Counted from the stretch's first letter, positions 31,636 to 45,002 are shown. The stretch: 64,000 nucleotides of DNA from Eucommia ulmoides (GCA_016647705.1 CM028328.1:36556501-36620500); one strand, 5' to 3'. Notes: generated by a model from the sequence alone, not told the origin. Translations and numbers: made by a program.

Positions 31636-33066
31636 TGTTGGCGATATTTAATCACTTTGAATTACTCTCAAGTGCACGAGGTTAAGTTTTATTAGTATAG
31701 GAAATGAGGGGTTATCGTATTCACAGGGATTAGATTAAATTGTCGCTAAGTACCGCGATTATCGTAATCGAACTTTATTTAGGCATTCCAATTTTTGATT
31801 TTTGTAAAAATATAAAACGAAATTAAACTAAAATACTAAGAATAACGTCTATGGGAATAAATTATCTAGGGATTAACTTCGTTCACTTAAACGTGTTTGA
31901 TTTAGTCTAGTTTACATTAACAGTCATTAATCTATCTGATAATCTAAGTGTCTAAAGCTCACTCACTACCTCTCCTAAGTGTAAAGTGAATGAATATGCA
32001 ATTCGTGTCAACACCAATATCCCTATCTAGCGTATAAACGATTACATGAGTCTCGCCCCAACCTTACGGATTGCACACGTTATAATAATCTCCCAAAACA
32101 TTAGAATGTCGTGATGTGTTTAAACCCTAGTCTGAATCTGGGGTACCTTTCCCGAGTATCAAATCCCGTATTCTCAAATCAACCAAAATATTATAACAAA
32201 CATATAATGGAAGTAAAAGAACGGTAAACACAATTGAATAGGGATGAACAACTGATAACGAAACAACGATTTACTCACACATGTATATTAGTGAATTACA
32301 TCAATCCCTAGACAATAAATGTTTAGCTCATGGCTATAACCAAATATTCAACTATAAACGATATATACATGATCAATCAACCAACAAGAGTTTAGAAATA
32401 AAGAGAGAAATAAGGAATATAACCGATATCTGAAGAATTGATGGTTCCACGTCCATAAAATCCGCTCCAATCTTGTTTCCTTTTCTTCAATTGATGAACT
32501 CACTTGCTTGGTATGATCTTGAGCTCTCAAAAAAACTCTCAAAAATATTCTTGGTATTTTGGGAATAAGTGAGAATTAATAGAAATGCAAATTTTTTCAA
32601 AAATATCTAAAAATATCAATGTCAGCTGGTGTCCGGGCGCTGCAGTGATCAAATGCATCGCTAATTTCATCTGGTGTCCGGGTGCTGCAGTGATCAAAAG
32701 CATCGCTGCAGCGATGGAAGGAAGAAAACTCACTGTCAGTGATACAGGGACAGTGGCGGGCGCCTGATTTGTATTTTGGCCGTAATTTTCTCGTTCGAAC
32801 TCCGAATGAGGTGATTTAAAAACCTATGGAAAGTTAAGGCATAAATATACAACTTCTATGTTTTTAGATTTTCCAAAATCGGATTGCATTATTGTTAAAA
32901 ATGACCTTAAAGTTACTGCACCTGAATCGATTTTGCATCTTGTTTCCCATTTATTTATAAACCTACAAAACAAAACAAAAACATATTAAATTAAAAAAAA
33001 TACTTAAAAACACACAAATATTTGAACATAAAATACTTGATTTGTTGGTAAATAAACCACTCATCA
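31636..33066 (-). repeat. solo LTR (Athila-like) inserted in gypsy RNase H, with a 5-bp duplication
   Basis: Starts TGTTGGCGAT and ends CCACTCATCA. Flanks GCCAT (31631-31635) and GTCAT (33067-33071) form a target duplication with one mismatch. The gypsy frame is continuous across it (...IGCVQMQHG before, VITCASRQL after). Blocks GATTGCACACG, GATGTGTTTAAACCCTAGTC and CCCGAGTATCAAATCC match the LTRs at 55404 and 61066, so it belongs to that group, in minus orientation. The 64- and 60-codon ORFs inside are spurious. Confidence 0.85.
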
Positions 33067-33924
33067 GTCATGTGATTACATGTGCCTCTCGGCAATTAAG
33101 GAATCATGAGTGTAATTACCGGACGCATGATTTGGAGCTAGCAGAGATTGTGTTTGCCTTGAAACTCTAGAGACATTATCTTTATGGAAAGATTTGTGAA
33201 ATATACACCGATCACCAAAATTTAAAATATTTGTTTACTCAGAAAGAATTAAATATGGGACAGAGGCGTTCGATGGAATTAATCTAGGATTTTGATTAAA
33301 CTATCCATTATCACACTGGAAAGGTTAATGTTGTAGCAGATGCATTAAGTCAAAAATCAACAGGTTTAGTTGTGCACCTTCGATTTTTTCATACTAACCT
33401 ATATCCTGAAATGAAATCCCTGCGAGGTTAGTTGGCAGTGGGTCAGATTGTATTGTTGCTTGCAACTTTGACCTTGAGATTGACATTAATTGGCCGTATT
33501 ATAAAAGTGCAGAAGTCAGATGCCCAATTGGGGAAGATCAGCTATAAAGTGAAAAATGGGTAGAGAACCGACTAGCTTGTTAGAGATAATGATGAAACCT
33601 TGATGTTTGGGAATAGATTGTATGTGCCTAATAATACCGATTTGAAGAAAGATATCTTGGAAGAAGCACACAACTCAGCGTATATAATGCATCCAGAGAG
33701 AACCAAAATGTATCGGGATTTTTGAGAACATTATTGGTGGAATAGAATGAAAAGAGAAATTGTAGAATTTATCGCTAGGTGTCTTTTTTGTCAGCAAGTC
33801 AAGATTGAACACCATCGTCCAGGAGGGTTATTATAGCCTTTGCCTATCCCAGAATGTAAATGAGAACATATCATGGTGAATTTTGTTTTAGATTGCCCTG
33901 TACTCAAAAGGAACATAATTCTAT
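33067..33924 (+). pseudogene. gypsy RNase H and integrase N-terminal remnant
   Basis: After the solo LTR the sequence reads [37 protein letters not shown] and GKVNVVADALSQKS (RNase H), then LYVPNNTDLKKDILEEAHNS, HYWWNRMKREIVEFIARC and LFCQQVK (integrase zinc region), ending near LPCTQKEHNSIL. At least four stops. It is part of the gypsy element, listed separately because the copy is split. Confidence 0.85.
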
Positions 33925-36356
33925 TTTGATGAATAATTAAATGTTGCTGTTTTTTGTGGAACTAATATGTTTATTGAGTGTTTCAGTTTAAAGAGTTCCA
34001 GACTACATCATGAAGTAATTGTAAATGATGCATAGACAATGCAGAGAAGATAACATTATGAAGAAATTATGAAGGATGCAGAGACGGATACTAAGAGATT
34101 GAAGATTTCGAAGAATCTAGGTGAAAACAACTCTAATATATTTTTACTCTTAATGTATCCCGATTAGGATCACATACGACATGAAAATGACTTTATGTTT
34201 ATGTGTGTTTCGATAGTATCCTAATTAGTGAAATTATTTGCTCATATATATAATTGAAAAAGAAATAAAGATAATTGATTAAAATTGAGTTTAAGAAGTT
34301 AGTAGAGCTAACCGAGATAAGAAATCGGTTGAAGGGGCGAAAACGTCAAAGCAAATGATTTAAAATAAAATAAAGGAAGGAGCTTTACATGGTCCGGTCA
34401 ACAGATAAGTCAACTTATGAAAATTAGACAAAGTCTCTAAATCGTTCGGTCGACAGGTAGGTCGACCTGTGGCCAAATAATGAACTCTTTGAATTTCTAG
34501 GTCGACAGATAGGTCGACTTGAGAAATTCTCTAAATTGTCCGGTCGACAGATGATGGATGGGCGGTCGACCGATGGGCGAAAGAATTTTGGCTTGGCTAG
34601 TATCCTGAATTGAGCGGTTGACTTATGGGTGTTGGTCGGGCGGCTGATGAGTCAGTTTCAGGTTTAGAAGATTCTGATCAAACAGTAGTCGTTACTAGCC
34701 GTTTATGGTTGAGATATGAGAGAAATTTTAAGGATATGATAGTATTAAAGATATATCATTGATATTTTGTCATCCCTATAGATATGGTTCATATATTTTG
34801 GTTATTTCTCAAATTGGTTCATATAATTCTTTCTATCCTATCGATTCGAGTTTGAGAAATATTTGAGGGACTAATTTGAATGTTTTGAAAGCTATAATTA
34901 AGTCAAATATACCTAAAATGAAAGATAATGATATATGGGGTCTATAGGTGTTTTTTAGATATTTATCATTTAAAAACTAGCCGTTGGAGAGCTTGTTTCA
35001 ATTCTCGATATATAAATCTGTAGATTTCACATAAAAACACACATCATATCAAGAATATTCAGTTCATAAGCTTTTATAAAAGTAATAATTCTGATATTAT
35101 TTTGAGAGATCTAATTGTGAGATCAATTATTGAGGAGTTCTTAAGTTAAGACGCTGATTATGTAAGTGTTTCCGAGTTGAGCTGTCTAGCGTTCTAATCT
35201 ATGAATCTTCAGTGTTATCTGGGTGAGATCTTTCCAAGCTATTAATCTTTACTGCATATTTATTTTTCTATATATTTTCTTGGTTGATAAGATCTTGATA
35301 AAATCGTTTTCTTAACTTTAAATCGCATAAAAATATTTTAAAACGATTTTTGGTGAAAATCTGATTACATACTTATATGTACGTTATTCATATTTAATAT
35401 AATCAAATTTTTGGTGAAAGTATTTCAAACATATTCTTAATTGAGTCTATTGCTATCATTGCTTGCTTGGTCAATTGATTGTATGAGAAATCGTTTTTGA
35501 ACTTTAAAAGCATAAAAAATATTTTAAAATGATTTGTGAGATCATCTGATTACGTGCTCAATTTTGTGCTACTTACATTATTTTTATAATCAGATTTTTG
35601 TTTCCTGAATTCCATCACTAGTAATTATTGGGACATTAATCGAGTTTAAATTGATTTGAGGTGGTAGAAGTTCTGAGTGGAAAGAACTTATCAATTTCTT
35701 GTAATTAGTAAGTTGTGTGCGGATTAGGTACTATTGGGAGTATCTAATCAAGGGTAGCTTGGTTTCAATCTCTTCCGGTAAAGAGATTAAGGTGTTAATT
35801 ATTCCTTTATAGAATTAATTGTGAGTGTTTTGTAAATGTGTTATCTTACCTAGGAAAATGATAGTTGGAGCGTTTCTGTGAGGTTTTGATTCTTTAGCCT
35901 AATATATAAAAAAAATTAGGTTATTCTTGAACCTGTAAAAAGTAGAGGTTATTCTTGAGCTTGGGAAAAAGAAGAGGTTATTCTTGAGTTTGGGAAAAGA
36001 AATTTGTAAAGGTTGATTCTGAGCCTGTGAAAAAAATAATTGTGTAAAAGTTTGGTTTCAACCTGTTTAAAGGAATCTTAATGATTAGTGGATGCGAATC
36101 TCCGTAGGGCTCAGAGGACTGGATTAGCCAAGAGTAGTTTGGTGAATCAGGATATATCATGGTGTGTTGCCTTATTTATTTTACTTATATTGTTGTTTGG
36201 TGTGCATTTAGTTGATAACACATATCCGCTGCTATAAAGATAATAATTAATTTCAGGATAAAATTAATTGTTTGAATTTTTGAAGTGTTATTATTATTGT
36301 GATAATTTTTTAATACTACCCAATTCACCTCCTCTTGGGTAGCTTACTGGATCAAT
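33925..36356 (+). repeat. family X LTR (about 2.4 kb) inserted in gypsy integrase
   Basis: The left part TTTTGATGAATAATTAAATG...GTGGAACTAATATG matches the family X start at 48565. The right part CCAATTCACCTCCTCTTGGGTAG matches its end near 50595. Between are a GTCGACC motif cluster (34390-34650) and a hairpin array (about 35885-36085). The interrupted gypsy frame resumes right after it. The extreme ends are degraded, so limits are within about 10 bases. Confidence 0.7.
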
Positions 36357-37356
36357 AGATAAACTTATAAAGTCTGCTCATTTTCTGACTATGAAAACCA
36401 CGTACTCCATGGACAAGTATGTAAAATTATATATTGATGAGATTATCAAATTGCATGGTGCGCCAGTTTTCATAGTATCGGATAGAGAACTGAGATTTAC
36501 ATCAATTTTTTGGCCTAGTCGTTATACTACTTTGGGTATCAAATTAAAATTTAATACAGCTTTTCAATCTTAGACTGACGACCAATCAAAGCGTACAATT
36601 CAAACATTGAAGGATATGTTGAGGGGTTGTGTTTTAGAATTTCTTAGTAACTGGGATGATCATTTGACGTTAATGGAATTTTCTTATAATAATAACTATC
36701 AATCGATAATTAAAATGGCACCATATAAAACATTGTCTAGCAGAAGATGCAGAACTCTGATCTGTTAAACTGAAGTTAGAGAAAAAAAATTGTTGATGCC
36801 CGACATAGCTCAGATGACGACAGGAAAAGTGAAAGTGATTCAAGAAATATTGAAGATTACCCAAAGTCGAAAAAAGAGCTATGCTGATCAACGTAGACGT
36901 GAGTTATAATTTGAAGTAGGTGATTATGTATTTTTACGTATATCTCCGTGAAAAGGTATCATGAGATTTGAAAAAAAATGAAAAACTAAGTCTAAGATAC
37001 ATTGGGCTGTATGAGATTCTAGAAAGGGTCGATACAACGGCCTATCGACTAACCCTACCGCCAAAATTGTCTAGATTGCACGTTGTTTTTCACATTTTGA
37101 TGCTTAGGAAATATGCGTCAAACTCTTCGCTTGTGTTGACTTCTCAACCAATTGAATTAAAGAAACACTTATCATACGTTGATGAGCCAATACAGATTCT
37201 AAACCGTAAAAATAAAGTAATGCAAACGAAAACAATTCCATTGGTGAAAGTGCTATGGCGAAGTCATTTCGTGGAAGAGATGAGAAATAAGTATTCACAT
37301 TTATTCGTCTAAAGTAACTAAATTTTGGAACAAGATTTCTTTTAAGAAGGAAAGAT
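36357..37356 (+). pseudogene. gypsy integrase core and C-terminal tail remnant
   Basis: IDKLIKSAHFLTMKTTYSMD starts the integrase core after the X insertion. LHGAPVFIVSDRELRFTSIF carries the second catalytic Asp region. After a stop, QTLKDMLRGCVLEFLSNWDD and LMEFSYNNNYQSIIKMAPYK follow. ORF 36968-37312 gives YIGLYEILERVDTTAYRLTL and LHVVFHILMLRKY, the usual tail. GAAGGAAAGAT just before 37357 is polypurine-rich. Confidence 0.88.
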
Positions 37357-39402
37357 TGTAAGACCCAATTTTTGCATGTACATATTTTTTAATGACATTT
37401 TGTAGTATTTTAAAAATATTTGGGTCTAATTTATTATTTTAAATTTTACTTTAATTTCTTTTTGGGATTATTATGATATTTAAAATTATTTTAAGAAGTT
37501 TGGGAGTTAATATGTTAATTTTAAAATTGATTTTAAAAATTTTTGGGGTTTTTTTGTTATTAAAAATATAATTTTAAGAATTTTGAGATATAATTAATGT
37601 TTTCTTTAGCTTAAGAGAGTGTTTTGTGTAAACTAAAAAAAATATTATCTATCTATCTATCTATCTATCTATATATATATATATATATAAGTTAGGTGTG
37701 TTGTCTTCACAAAATGAAGACAAAACATTAAAGTCAAGATTATGTATTTCATGGATATAAAGCCAACCCAAATGAGAAATAAATAAAAAAAATGTTACGG
37801 CTCACTGTTGGGTTACTCTCTATATATATTAAAATCCATTCACTCTTTTTTATTTTTCTCTCCCTTCTTTTTCCGTTGCTCTCTCTCTCTCCATATATAC
37901 ATATATATATATATATATATGGTTAATGTGTGTAAATGCATGTTTAGTATATCGTATATATAATAAAATATGTAGGTATGTGTGTATATATATAGTAAAT
38001 ATATATACATATATATAAGATAAATATATTTATTGGTGAAGAATTTAATTGAAAATAAATTATGAATTTTATTAAAATGATATTTATAGTATGTTGTTGA
38101 CTAATAAATTTTATTAATAATTAGTTAACATTTTTCTGTAGATTAAATTACTAATTGATTTTTTTTAATTGTTGTTATAATATTTTTGTACAATTAATAT
38201 TAACTTAAGAAATGGGGTGTCTAATAAATTTTGTATAATGAAGAAAATTTGGGAATAGAAAAAAATTCATTTTAGTGTCATGAATTTCATGCATTGCATG
38301 TCATATTAGATTTATTTAGAAAAATTCTTAGTTTAAGTTCTATCGTTGTTAGATTTATATGTGACGTTGACTAAGTCAGTTTTACGGCAGTAGTGTAATA
38401 GCTGTGCAAATATCGAGGTGAGTGTACTGTCTTCTATGTGAATTGTCAAATTATATTTTCATATTAAAGTGTGAAAAAAATAGGTTTATTAAATGATTAA
38501 TTTAAAACGTTAAATTGTTCAAGTAAATGGTTAAATATGGAATGTGAATTTTATTATTATCCTACTATCCCACAGTGTGGTCTCGACAGGAGAGCATGTC
38601 TTGCGAGATATTGTTGGTCTTAACATGAGGGCATTGTCCTGTAGGACGTTGTGTTGTGACCTGACAAGAGGGCAAGTCTTGAGGGTGGTTGTTATTTATT
38701 ATTGTTGTTGATGATGAGTATCAGTATAATATGGTGGTTTACCACGGTTGTGATTATTGGTATGATATTGTGATTTTTACCACGTGTTGGTTCCTACCAT
38801 TGGAGATATTGAATGACCCTGACATTGGCAATCTTAGATTACACAGTTGTACATGTTACGGTACTGTTATAACTCTCGATCGTGAAGTAAATAATTCTAT
38901 GCCTAGTAAGAAAATATGTGTCTGGTATTTTATTATATAAAAGTAAATTGATCAATTGATTAAATTCAATTGTTTTATTATGATGATATCTATGGGATTT
39001 TGATATTTTTTAGTTGTGACTTTATTTCTATTTTGAAAAATGGGGTTTTGATAAATGTACTTAATTCATAAATTATTTTTATATTATGAAGACATTACCA
39101 CAATAAAATATTTTGTCTCAGGTACTCCAACTAGATAAGTCCACTATTGGTGTTAGATAGAGTGAGAGGGTGGTTGCGCTTTTAAGGTAGTCTGGACAAG
39201 TGTTGGTATCGAAAGGTTGGACTTTTGTACTTTTGTCCTAGAATAGTGAATATGTGTAGTCAGTAAATTTTTGGGTTATGTAAATATTAAAAATTTAAGT
39301 CAGTTGCATACGTGTTTTGTATATTGCGTTAATGTATGGTTGGTAATATCAAGTTGAGGTCACGCCTAGTCTTGAGCGTAGGGCCTAGGGTAGGGTGCAA
39401 CA
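37357..39402 (+). repeat. 3' LTR of the gypsy element (about 2.05 kb)
   Basis: TGTAAGACCCAATTTTTGC follows the polypurine-like GAAGGAAAGAT, as in Tekay/Del elements. It ends ...CTAGGGTAGGGTGCAACA at 39402. It holds (TATC)n and (AT)n tracts (37646-37690, 37905-37921) and a CT-rich leader at about 37850. TG/CA ends support an LTR; no 5' LTR is present for comparison. Confidence 0.7.
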
Positions 39403-41160
39403 CCTTATCTTAGGATCTATGAAACTCGAGAAAGAGCTTTGAGCTAGAGAGAGAGATGTGTATGTGTGTGTTTGGGGGGTGAACAACCCCTATTTATACT
39501 ACTGGGGGTCTACACAGTCTAGACTGCACAGACCTTCCTGATAGGATTTGAGGGCGATTGATGGGGGTTAATCCCGATTTCGTAAAAGTTATGTTTCAGA
39601 CCTTATAAATTTGGTATTGCGTGTTTGACTTTGGTTTTCCACCAAATTAAGTCATTCCATTTATGGTAATGACCTTGGGATGCTGAAATTTGGCTATTTC
39701 AACTACCAAGAGGTATCTAATACTTCGTCTTGTTCCCGGGAGGTGCGTGCGTAGCAATTATAATGTTTTGGACACGTTTTGTTCATTTAAAAGTGAATTT
39801 TAGGGGATTGTTTTCTTGAAATTGAAACTGGAAAAAATGAAATTAAACTATTTAAAATATTATTGGAATGTTCAATTTCAAAATGTAAAATATTTTCAAC
39901 CATCAATTTGACGAAATTGGTGAAAACAATAGTTGTTTGGGTCCGAACGGAAAGTAATTGTAATTGATGAAGTTGCTTCAAATTAGAGTGTGAAAACCGA
40001 AAGTAAACATATTAAAAGTTATATCCATTGGAAAACTACGTTTAGTTTTATCAATTTGGTCCTGAATTAACTTTTATTCATGTCGGAATTCGATCAAATT
40101 GCTAATTTTTCTGTTTTTCTTGTTTTTTAATGTTACGTAATATTTAAACATAGAATTTAAGGTGGAAATTCGTCCCTATAAACATTGGTTTAAAAATTTT
40201 CACTTTTGACCCAAAACTTATATTTGGAAAAAAAAGAACAGGACAAAATGCGGTGTTAACAACTGCTCTTCTTTATCATGCGAGTTTACTCGTAATGGCA
40301 ACGACAGGAGACACACGCCATTTTATTCCGTGGGAAATGAAAGGAAAGTGGACCTAACCTAGATTAGTCCATGTTGGTTTTTATAGGGAAAGAAATAAAA
40401 ATGGTGTTTTCCAGTGTAGCTTGAAACTCACTAGAAACAGTAAGAAGTGAGGAAAAGTCTTGATGACCTCCTTCAATTTGAAAGGAAAGTGTTGTTCTAG
40501 GATAGCCTAAAAATTACCAAAGGTAGATAAAACGACGTACCAGGGTAGCTCGAAACTATCAAAAGGAATAAAACGGTCCTCCTGGGTAGCCAAGAGATTA
40601 TCGAAAGTTAGTAAATTAGTGATCTAAGGTAGCCTATAAACCACTGAAGGCAAATAAATTGGTAATATGGGGTAGCCTATAAATCACTAAAAATAAGTAA
40701 ATAAATGGTGTTCCAGGGTAGCCTGGAAATCACCAAAGCAAGTAAGTGGATGGTGATCCAGGGTAGCCTCACCGAAAGCAAGTAAATAAATGATGTTTCA
40801 GGGTATCCTGGGAATCACAAAAGCAAGTGCTGGTGATTTTTCATATTTTAGGTTATTCAGTCGATTGATAGGTTAAATGGTTGCTTTAGAGCCTAATTGG
40901 CTGGCCGGTCAATTGACTCACTTGTGTGCAACGACTAGAATTATAGCCATTGGATGCCATTCGGTCGACCGCTTGTTGCACTGGTCGACCGAATATTGGA
41001 TTTAGTCGACCAGATTGTCCTGGTTTATATTTTAACAGTCCTACTACTTAAATTAGTTGATCTGTACAGGGCATCAGTCAACCTGTTATGCATAAATTCA
41101 TTTTGAAGAGGTTGGGGATGGGTTCCGATCGAAAAAGAAGAGGTGCGACATAAGGATTTT
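39403..41160 (-). repeat. LTR-like repeat ending GGTGCGACA
   Basis: Begins just after the gypsy LTR and ends near GAAGAGGTGCGACA (41150), i.e. TGTCGCACCTCTTC on the minus strand, similar to the family Y terminus TGACGCACC. It contains GTGAACAACCCCTATTTATA, an inverted repeat CAGTCTAGACTG (about 39519), a hairpin array (40400-40850) and a GTCGACC cluster (40850-41110). No ORF is recognised. Confidence 0.4.
40400..40850. repeat. array of about nine hairpin minisatellite units
   Basis: Degenerate units of roughly 45-60 bp. A clear one is TGGTGTTCCAGGGTAGCCTGG AAATCACCA with the core at 40706-40735: TGGTG pairs with CACCA, CCAGG with CCTGG, loop GTAG. Units are spaced by AAGCAAGTAAATAAA-like sequence. 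Recurrent core: CCAGGGTAGCCTGGAAATCA. Confidence 0.8.
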
Positions 41161-42997
41161 CTAAATACAATTCTTATCCGATTTGACACTTAATATTCAT
41201 GGGTTTATTAACCACTTTTGATACATATTAAACATGTTTAGATACCACATAGATATACATGAGTGTGTGTGTGTCTGTGTCTGCACTTTCTTAAATGAGC
41301 CAACGTATGTATTGGAGATTAGGGAAGGACTTACCTTATCTTTAGATATACAACATGTTTGTTTTTAACCCCCAAGCCACTTTAGTTTCTTCAATTGTCT
41401 TGAATCGTCATCTTAGTCACTCTCGGGCTTGTTTTTCTATCGTGGTTTGTCTTTCTTCAAGCCTTCATCATGATCTTTTTGTTCAACTTACACGTGGTGT
41501 TGACTTCCATTCCGGTTTATCTTGTTCTCACACGTTAAATACCAAAAATGCTTAAATACTTTCTTATTATCAAAATATAATATTTAGTGATCTACACCAT
41601 TGCGTTTAACAATTGTTTTTCATATTTTAATTGGATAAATGTAATTTTTTTTGTGTGATTCAATCATTCTCTCTTATAACCTTGTTCTTTACTATTATAC
41701 TTATCTCGAGCTTTTGCCAATTCAAGATAAGAAAAGAGGGATAAATAGTTAAATTAAATTTCTTTCCGTAGGATCAAGGGGGAGTTTTAATAGTTTTGAT
41801 ACGCATTATTTGAGGGGGAGATTTATTGGCTTAGGAGACTAAATTTATTTATTTTTATTCATTGTTACAAACCCTTATACACCTACCATCATGGATTTAT
41901 TTTTTCTATTTGTCGATACGGATATTTTTTTGTTTAGTGTTTGAGGTAACAAACTGCCAAACACTAACCCAGATTGACATTATGAAATCTAGATTATGAG
42001 TGCCTAAAGAAATACATGTAATTTTATATGTCAATTTTGGTTGTTTTTTTTATATATATTTTGAATTATATATACTTAGTGTTGTTTTGTCACCAAATTG
42101 CCAAAGATGGGTATTATTAGGTGAATAATTTTTTTATCTACCTTAATTTGGTGACTCATTGAGTAAAATTAATGTTTTGAATATGTGAGTCTACAGGTGT
42201 TATTGTGTCACTACCATCGAAGAATTTAGTCATCTATTGTCGTCTCCTTTAAATAATATCTACAAGCAGTCCAACTAATTTAGATAAGGCCTTTTTTATC
42301 GTTGCATAAACTAACCACCATTTTCATAGCTTAATATAGTTTTTCAAAGTTAAAATCAATAATTTTTTTTTTTAGAAAAGTGTAATTTATGTGTCCAGAC
42401 TTCCGTTACAGGTGTTCGGACGGTCTCCAGTCAAAGGTGCAACTTTGCAAATGGTTTTCTCTCTACTGTAGAACTGTATAGACGATTGTTACATACATTT
42501 GGATGGTCAAGAGTTATCTCATTGATTCTGGGATTCTCTCTAATTTGCTTTACTTTTAGGGATTTTGGAGATTTTGAAAGATTAGGGTTTTAAATTTCAA
42601 GGCTATAAATAAAAAAAACCCTAGGCTTATAAGTCATGCGTTAAAAGAGTTATTTTATTGAAAGATATATGTTCAAAGATTTTTTAGCTAAACTTTCTCC
42701 TTGTTCTAAACTCTATTCTATGTCCTTTTAGAGTTGAAATTAAATCTTGTGTTTTTCTTTTTTAAATTTACCACCTAATTGACTGAAGATCATGTCGAAG
42801 GTTCTGCTTAATATCCTTGTTGTGGGAAGAGATTGATGTTCTGCGGGATCTGTGAAACATAGTCAACTAGTGAAGGTACCAAGGGAAAAGTTTGGAAGAG
42901 GTTGAAGACGTACTCAGAGCAAGGAGTTTAGGAAAGGCAAGTAGCAAGTGGAAAGTTGAATGAAGGAAGCAATGCACCTAACACTTGAAGAGAAGAA
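41161..42997 (+). other. copia 3'-end/LTR-like debris
   Basis: ATTTGAGGGGGAGATTTAT (about 41809) and AAGGGGGAGTTTT (41777) look like polypurine tracts of SIRE-like elements. The end (42660-42990) has an LTR R/U5 look: TTATTTTATTGAAAGATATA, TGTGTTTTTCTTTTTT and GTCAACTAGTGAAGGTACCA. No coding domain is identified and boundaries are unclear. Confidence 0.4.
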
Positions 42998-44300
42998 GTG
43001 ACGCACCCTGGGAGAAACACAAACAAAACATCATGTTTCCGCTCTGCTAAATTTAATCCCATTCATTTTTGCAAGGAAGACTTATCCCTTTTTTAAAATG
43101 CTTTTGGATAAGCTTATATTTTAAAAATCTTTTTAAAAAATAGTTCAAGGCTTTTATAGGTGTCGGTTTTGAAATAGTTCTTTGGGTCAAGTTTATTTTT
43201 AAAAAACAGAGTTGCAACCTAGTATTGGGTTAAATGGTGTCTTAGGTCAACGGGATTTTTGAAAATTATTTTTCGTTTAAAATTGCCCATTATTTGACTC
43301 AAATTTTTTTTGGTCTTAACTTGAGTATTCTTTAATGTTTGGAGGTTAGTTATACTCGGGGAAGATGTTAGGCACCCCAAGATATCCGTTCGAAGACGGT
43401 ACCTAAATTTAAATAAATCTCTTAATTAAAACAAGTCCAAGTAATTTTTTTTCGATTTGGCTCTAATAATTCCCCTTTTTATTTGTATGCATTTAAAACT
43501 TAAACTAAATATATAAAAATATTTAAAAGAAAAAATGTCCCCCTTTTAGACCGCCTATCGAGTATGGATGGAATCGACAATTTTGGTCCCCAAAGATATT
43601 TTATTTTTTGTATTTTTTTAGTTTAGTTAATATTGGCAAAATCTTTATATGTATGAAAGATGAGAGAAAAAAAAAGTAAAAAGTAAAAAATAAAAATATT
43701 TTTTTTTTTGAAGTTCAATTTTAAAGTTTAGAAGAAGTAAAGAAACAAAAATAAAATAAAATATCGTTAGTAAAAATAAAGACAAGCTAAATTATTGAAA
43801 AAAAAAAAAGAAATTTTATAATGTGGAAAAATTAGTTGAAACTTTAAATAGACACTTTTTTAGAAAGAACATTTTTGCTATGAGAAAAAGTTTCAAAATA
43901 CAAAATAATTTTCAAGAAAGTGGAGGAAACGGGAGGAAACAAGTTTCTTGAAGATAATATTTTTTTATGAAGACACTTCCGGAATGTAAAAGAAATAAAA
44001 TTTTTAGAAAATCTTTTTTATTTTTTTATGTAGGATTTCCAGAAAGACAAAGTAAAATATTTTTGGAAAGAACACTATTTATGGAGAAGGAAGTTTCTTT
44101 CAAGGTGAAACAACCTTCTTTTTTTAGTCAAGACTCTTTTAGAAGAAAAAAAAAAACTACTTGGGGAAAAAAAGGTAATGGAAATTTTTTTAGAAAAATG
44201 AAATGCACATATTTTTGCCAACATGCTCTTAATTGAAAAAAGAATCGTTTTGGGGAATAGTCTCCCTTAACTTGCCATTTAAAGTTTCGCATGAAATCAA
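42998..44300 (+). repeat. family Y-like LTR copy (+)
   Basis: Begins TGACGCACCCTGGGAGAAAC. It shares with 28203-30078 the blocks GTTGCAACCTAGTATTGGGT, TTAAATGGTGTCTTAGGTCA, GGTTAGTTATACTCGGGGAA and ATGTCCCCCTTTTAGACCGC. A/T-rich degenerate sequence follows (43670-44240). The right end is not defined. Confidence 0.5.
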
Positions 44301-44640
44301 AACACTAGAAATGGGGTATATGAGACCCTCCCTTTTTCAGCCTTTAATTAAGGTGACTTTCTTTTGTTTGTTTTGTTTTTTAAGAAAGTAAACTACTAAA
44401 AAATATAGCGCAAGAAATTTAGAGTGCGGAAAGGCGTACAATAGGAAAGTAAATGACAAAAATATAAATCTGAAAAAATAAAGTGCGGATAGACACAGAG
44501 TTGGATTTTTTTTTTAGGTAGAAACTACAATTCAGTTATGTTTCTCAAAAACTGCAAATTTTAAGGGTCAAAAGTATTGTTTTTCCAAAATCATGCATCA
44601 TTTCTATAATGTAGTTTATTATTTTTGTTGTAATTTTTTC
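44301..44640. other. unassigned AT-rich DNA
   Basis: No ORF or repeat boundary is recognised here before a family X start at 44641. Confidence 0.35.
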
Positions 44641-45002
44641 TGTTGACCCTAGATGTTTTGATGAACAATTGAACATTGATACTTAATGGAATTAATGTGT
44701 GTATTGAGTGATTTCAAATTAGAGTTCTGATTGTTTAAATGAGAAAAAAAAAAATTAAATCGAAAAAGATATTGATCATTGAAGATTTACAAGACACTAT
44801 TTTCAAGATGGTTGCAAACGAAGACGTTGAAGAAATTTTTGGAATATTGAAGATTTTTTTTTTTAATTCTAAGGTAAAAAAAAATCAATACTATTATGCT
44901 CTTAATAGAATCTGATTAGGATCACGCACGATACTTTAAATTGAGTAATCTTATGTGTGTCATGGTAAGAAGTAATAAGTTTAAGATCCTAATTGATTTT
45001 TT
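44641..45002 (+). repeat. family X LTR, 5' piece
   Basis: TGTTGACCCTAGATGTTTTG and GAATTAATGTGTGTATTGAG match the X start; the CTCTTAATAGAATCTGATTA block is also shared. It breaks off after AAGATCCTAATTGA, where an opposite-orientation X copy begins. Confidence 0.65.

Larger units (their letters stand above)
30079..37356 (+). pseudogene. Ty3/gypsy (Tekay/Del-type) pol remnant
   Basis: Order is protease, RT, RNase H, integrase, C-terminal tail, which defines gypsy. QDAQATTDVVT starts it at about 30079. The protease motif is IDPGSTHSFIS (normally DSG). RT follows from 30502. RNase H resumes at 33067 after a solo LTR, as [20 protein letters not shown]. The integrase zinc region (CLFCQQVK, about 33780) precedes a family X LTR. 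The integrase core resumes at about 36357 (IDKLIKSAHFL). The tail ORF 36968-37312 ends TIPLVKVLWRSHFVEEMRNK. gag and the 5' LTR are not seen. Multiple stops and frameshifts; dead. Confidence 0.92.

Noticed and set aside
40400..40850. CRISPR-like array
   Set aside because: Plant nuclear setting, spacers similar to each other, and no associated genes; it is a hairpin minisatellite.
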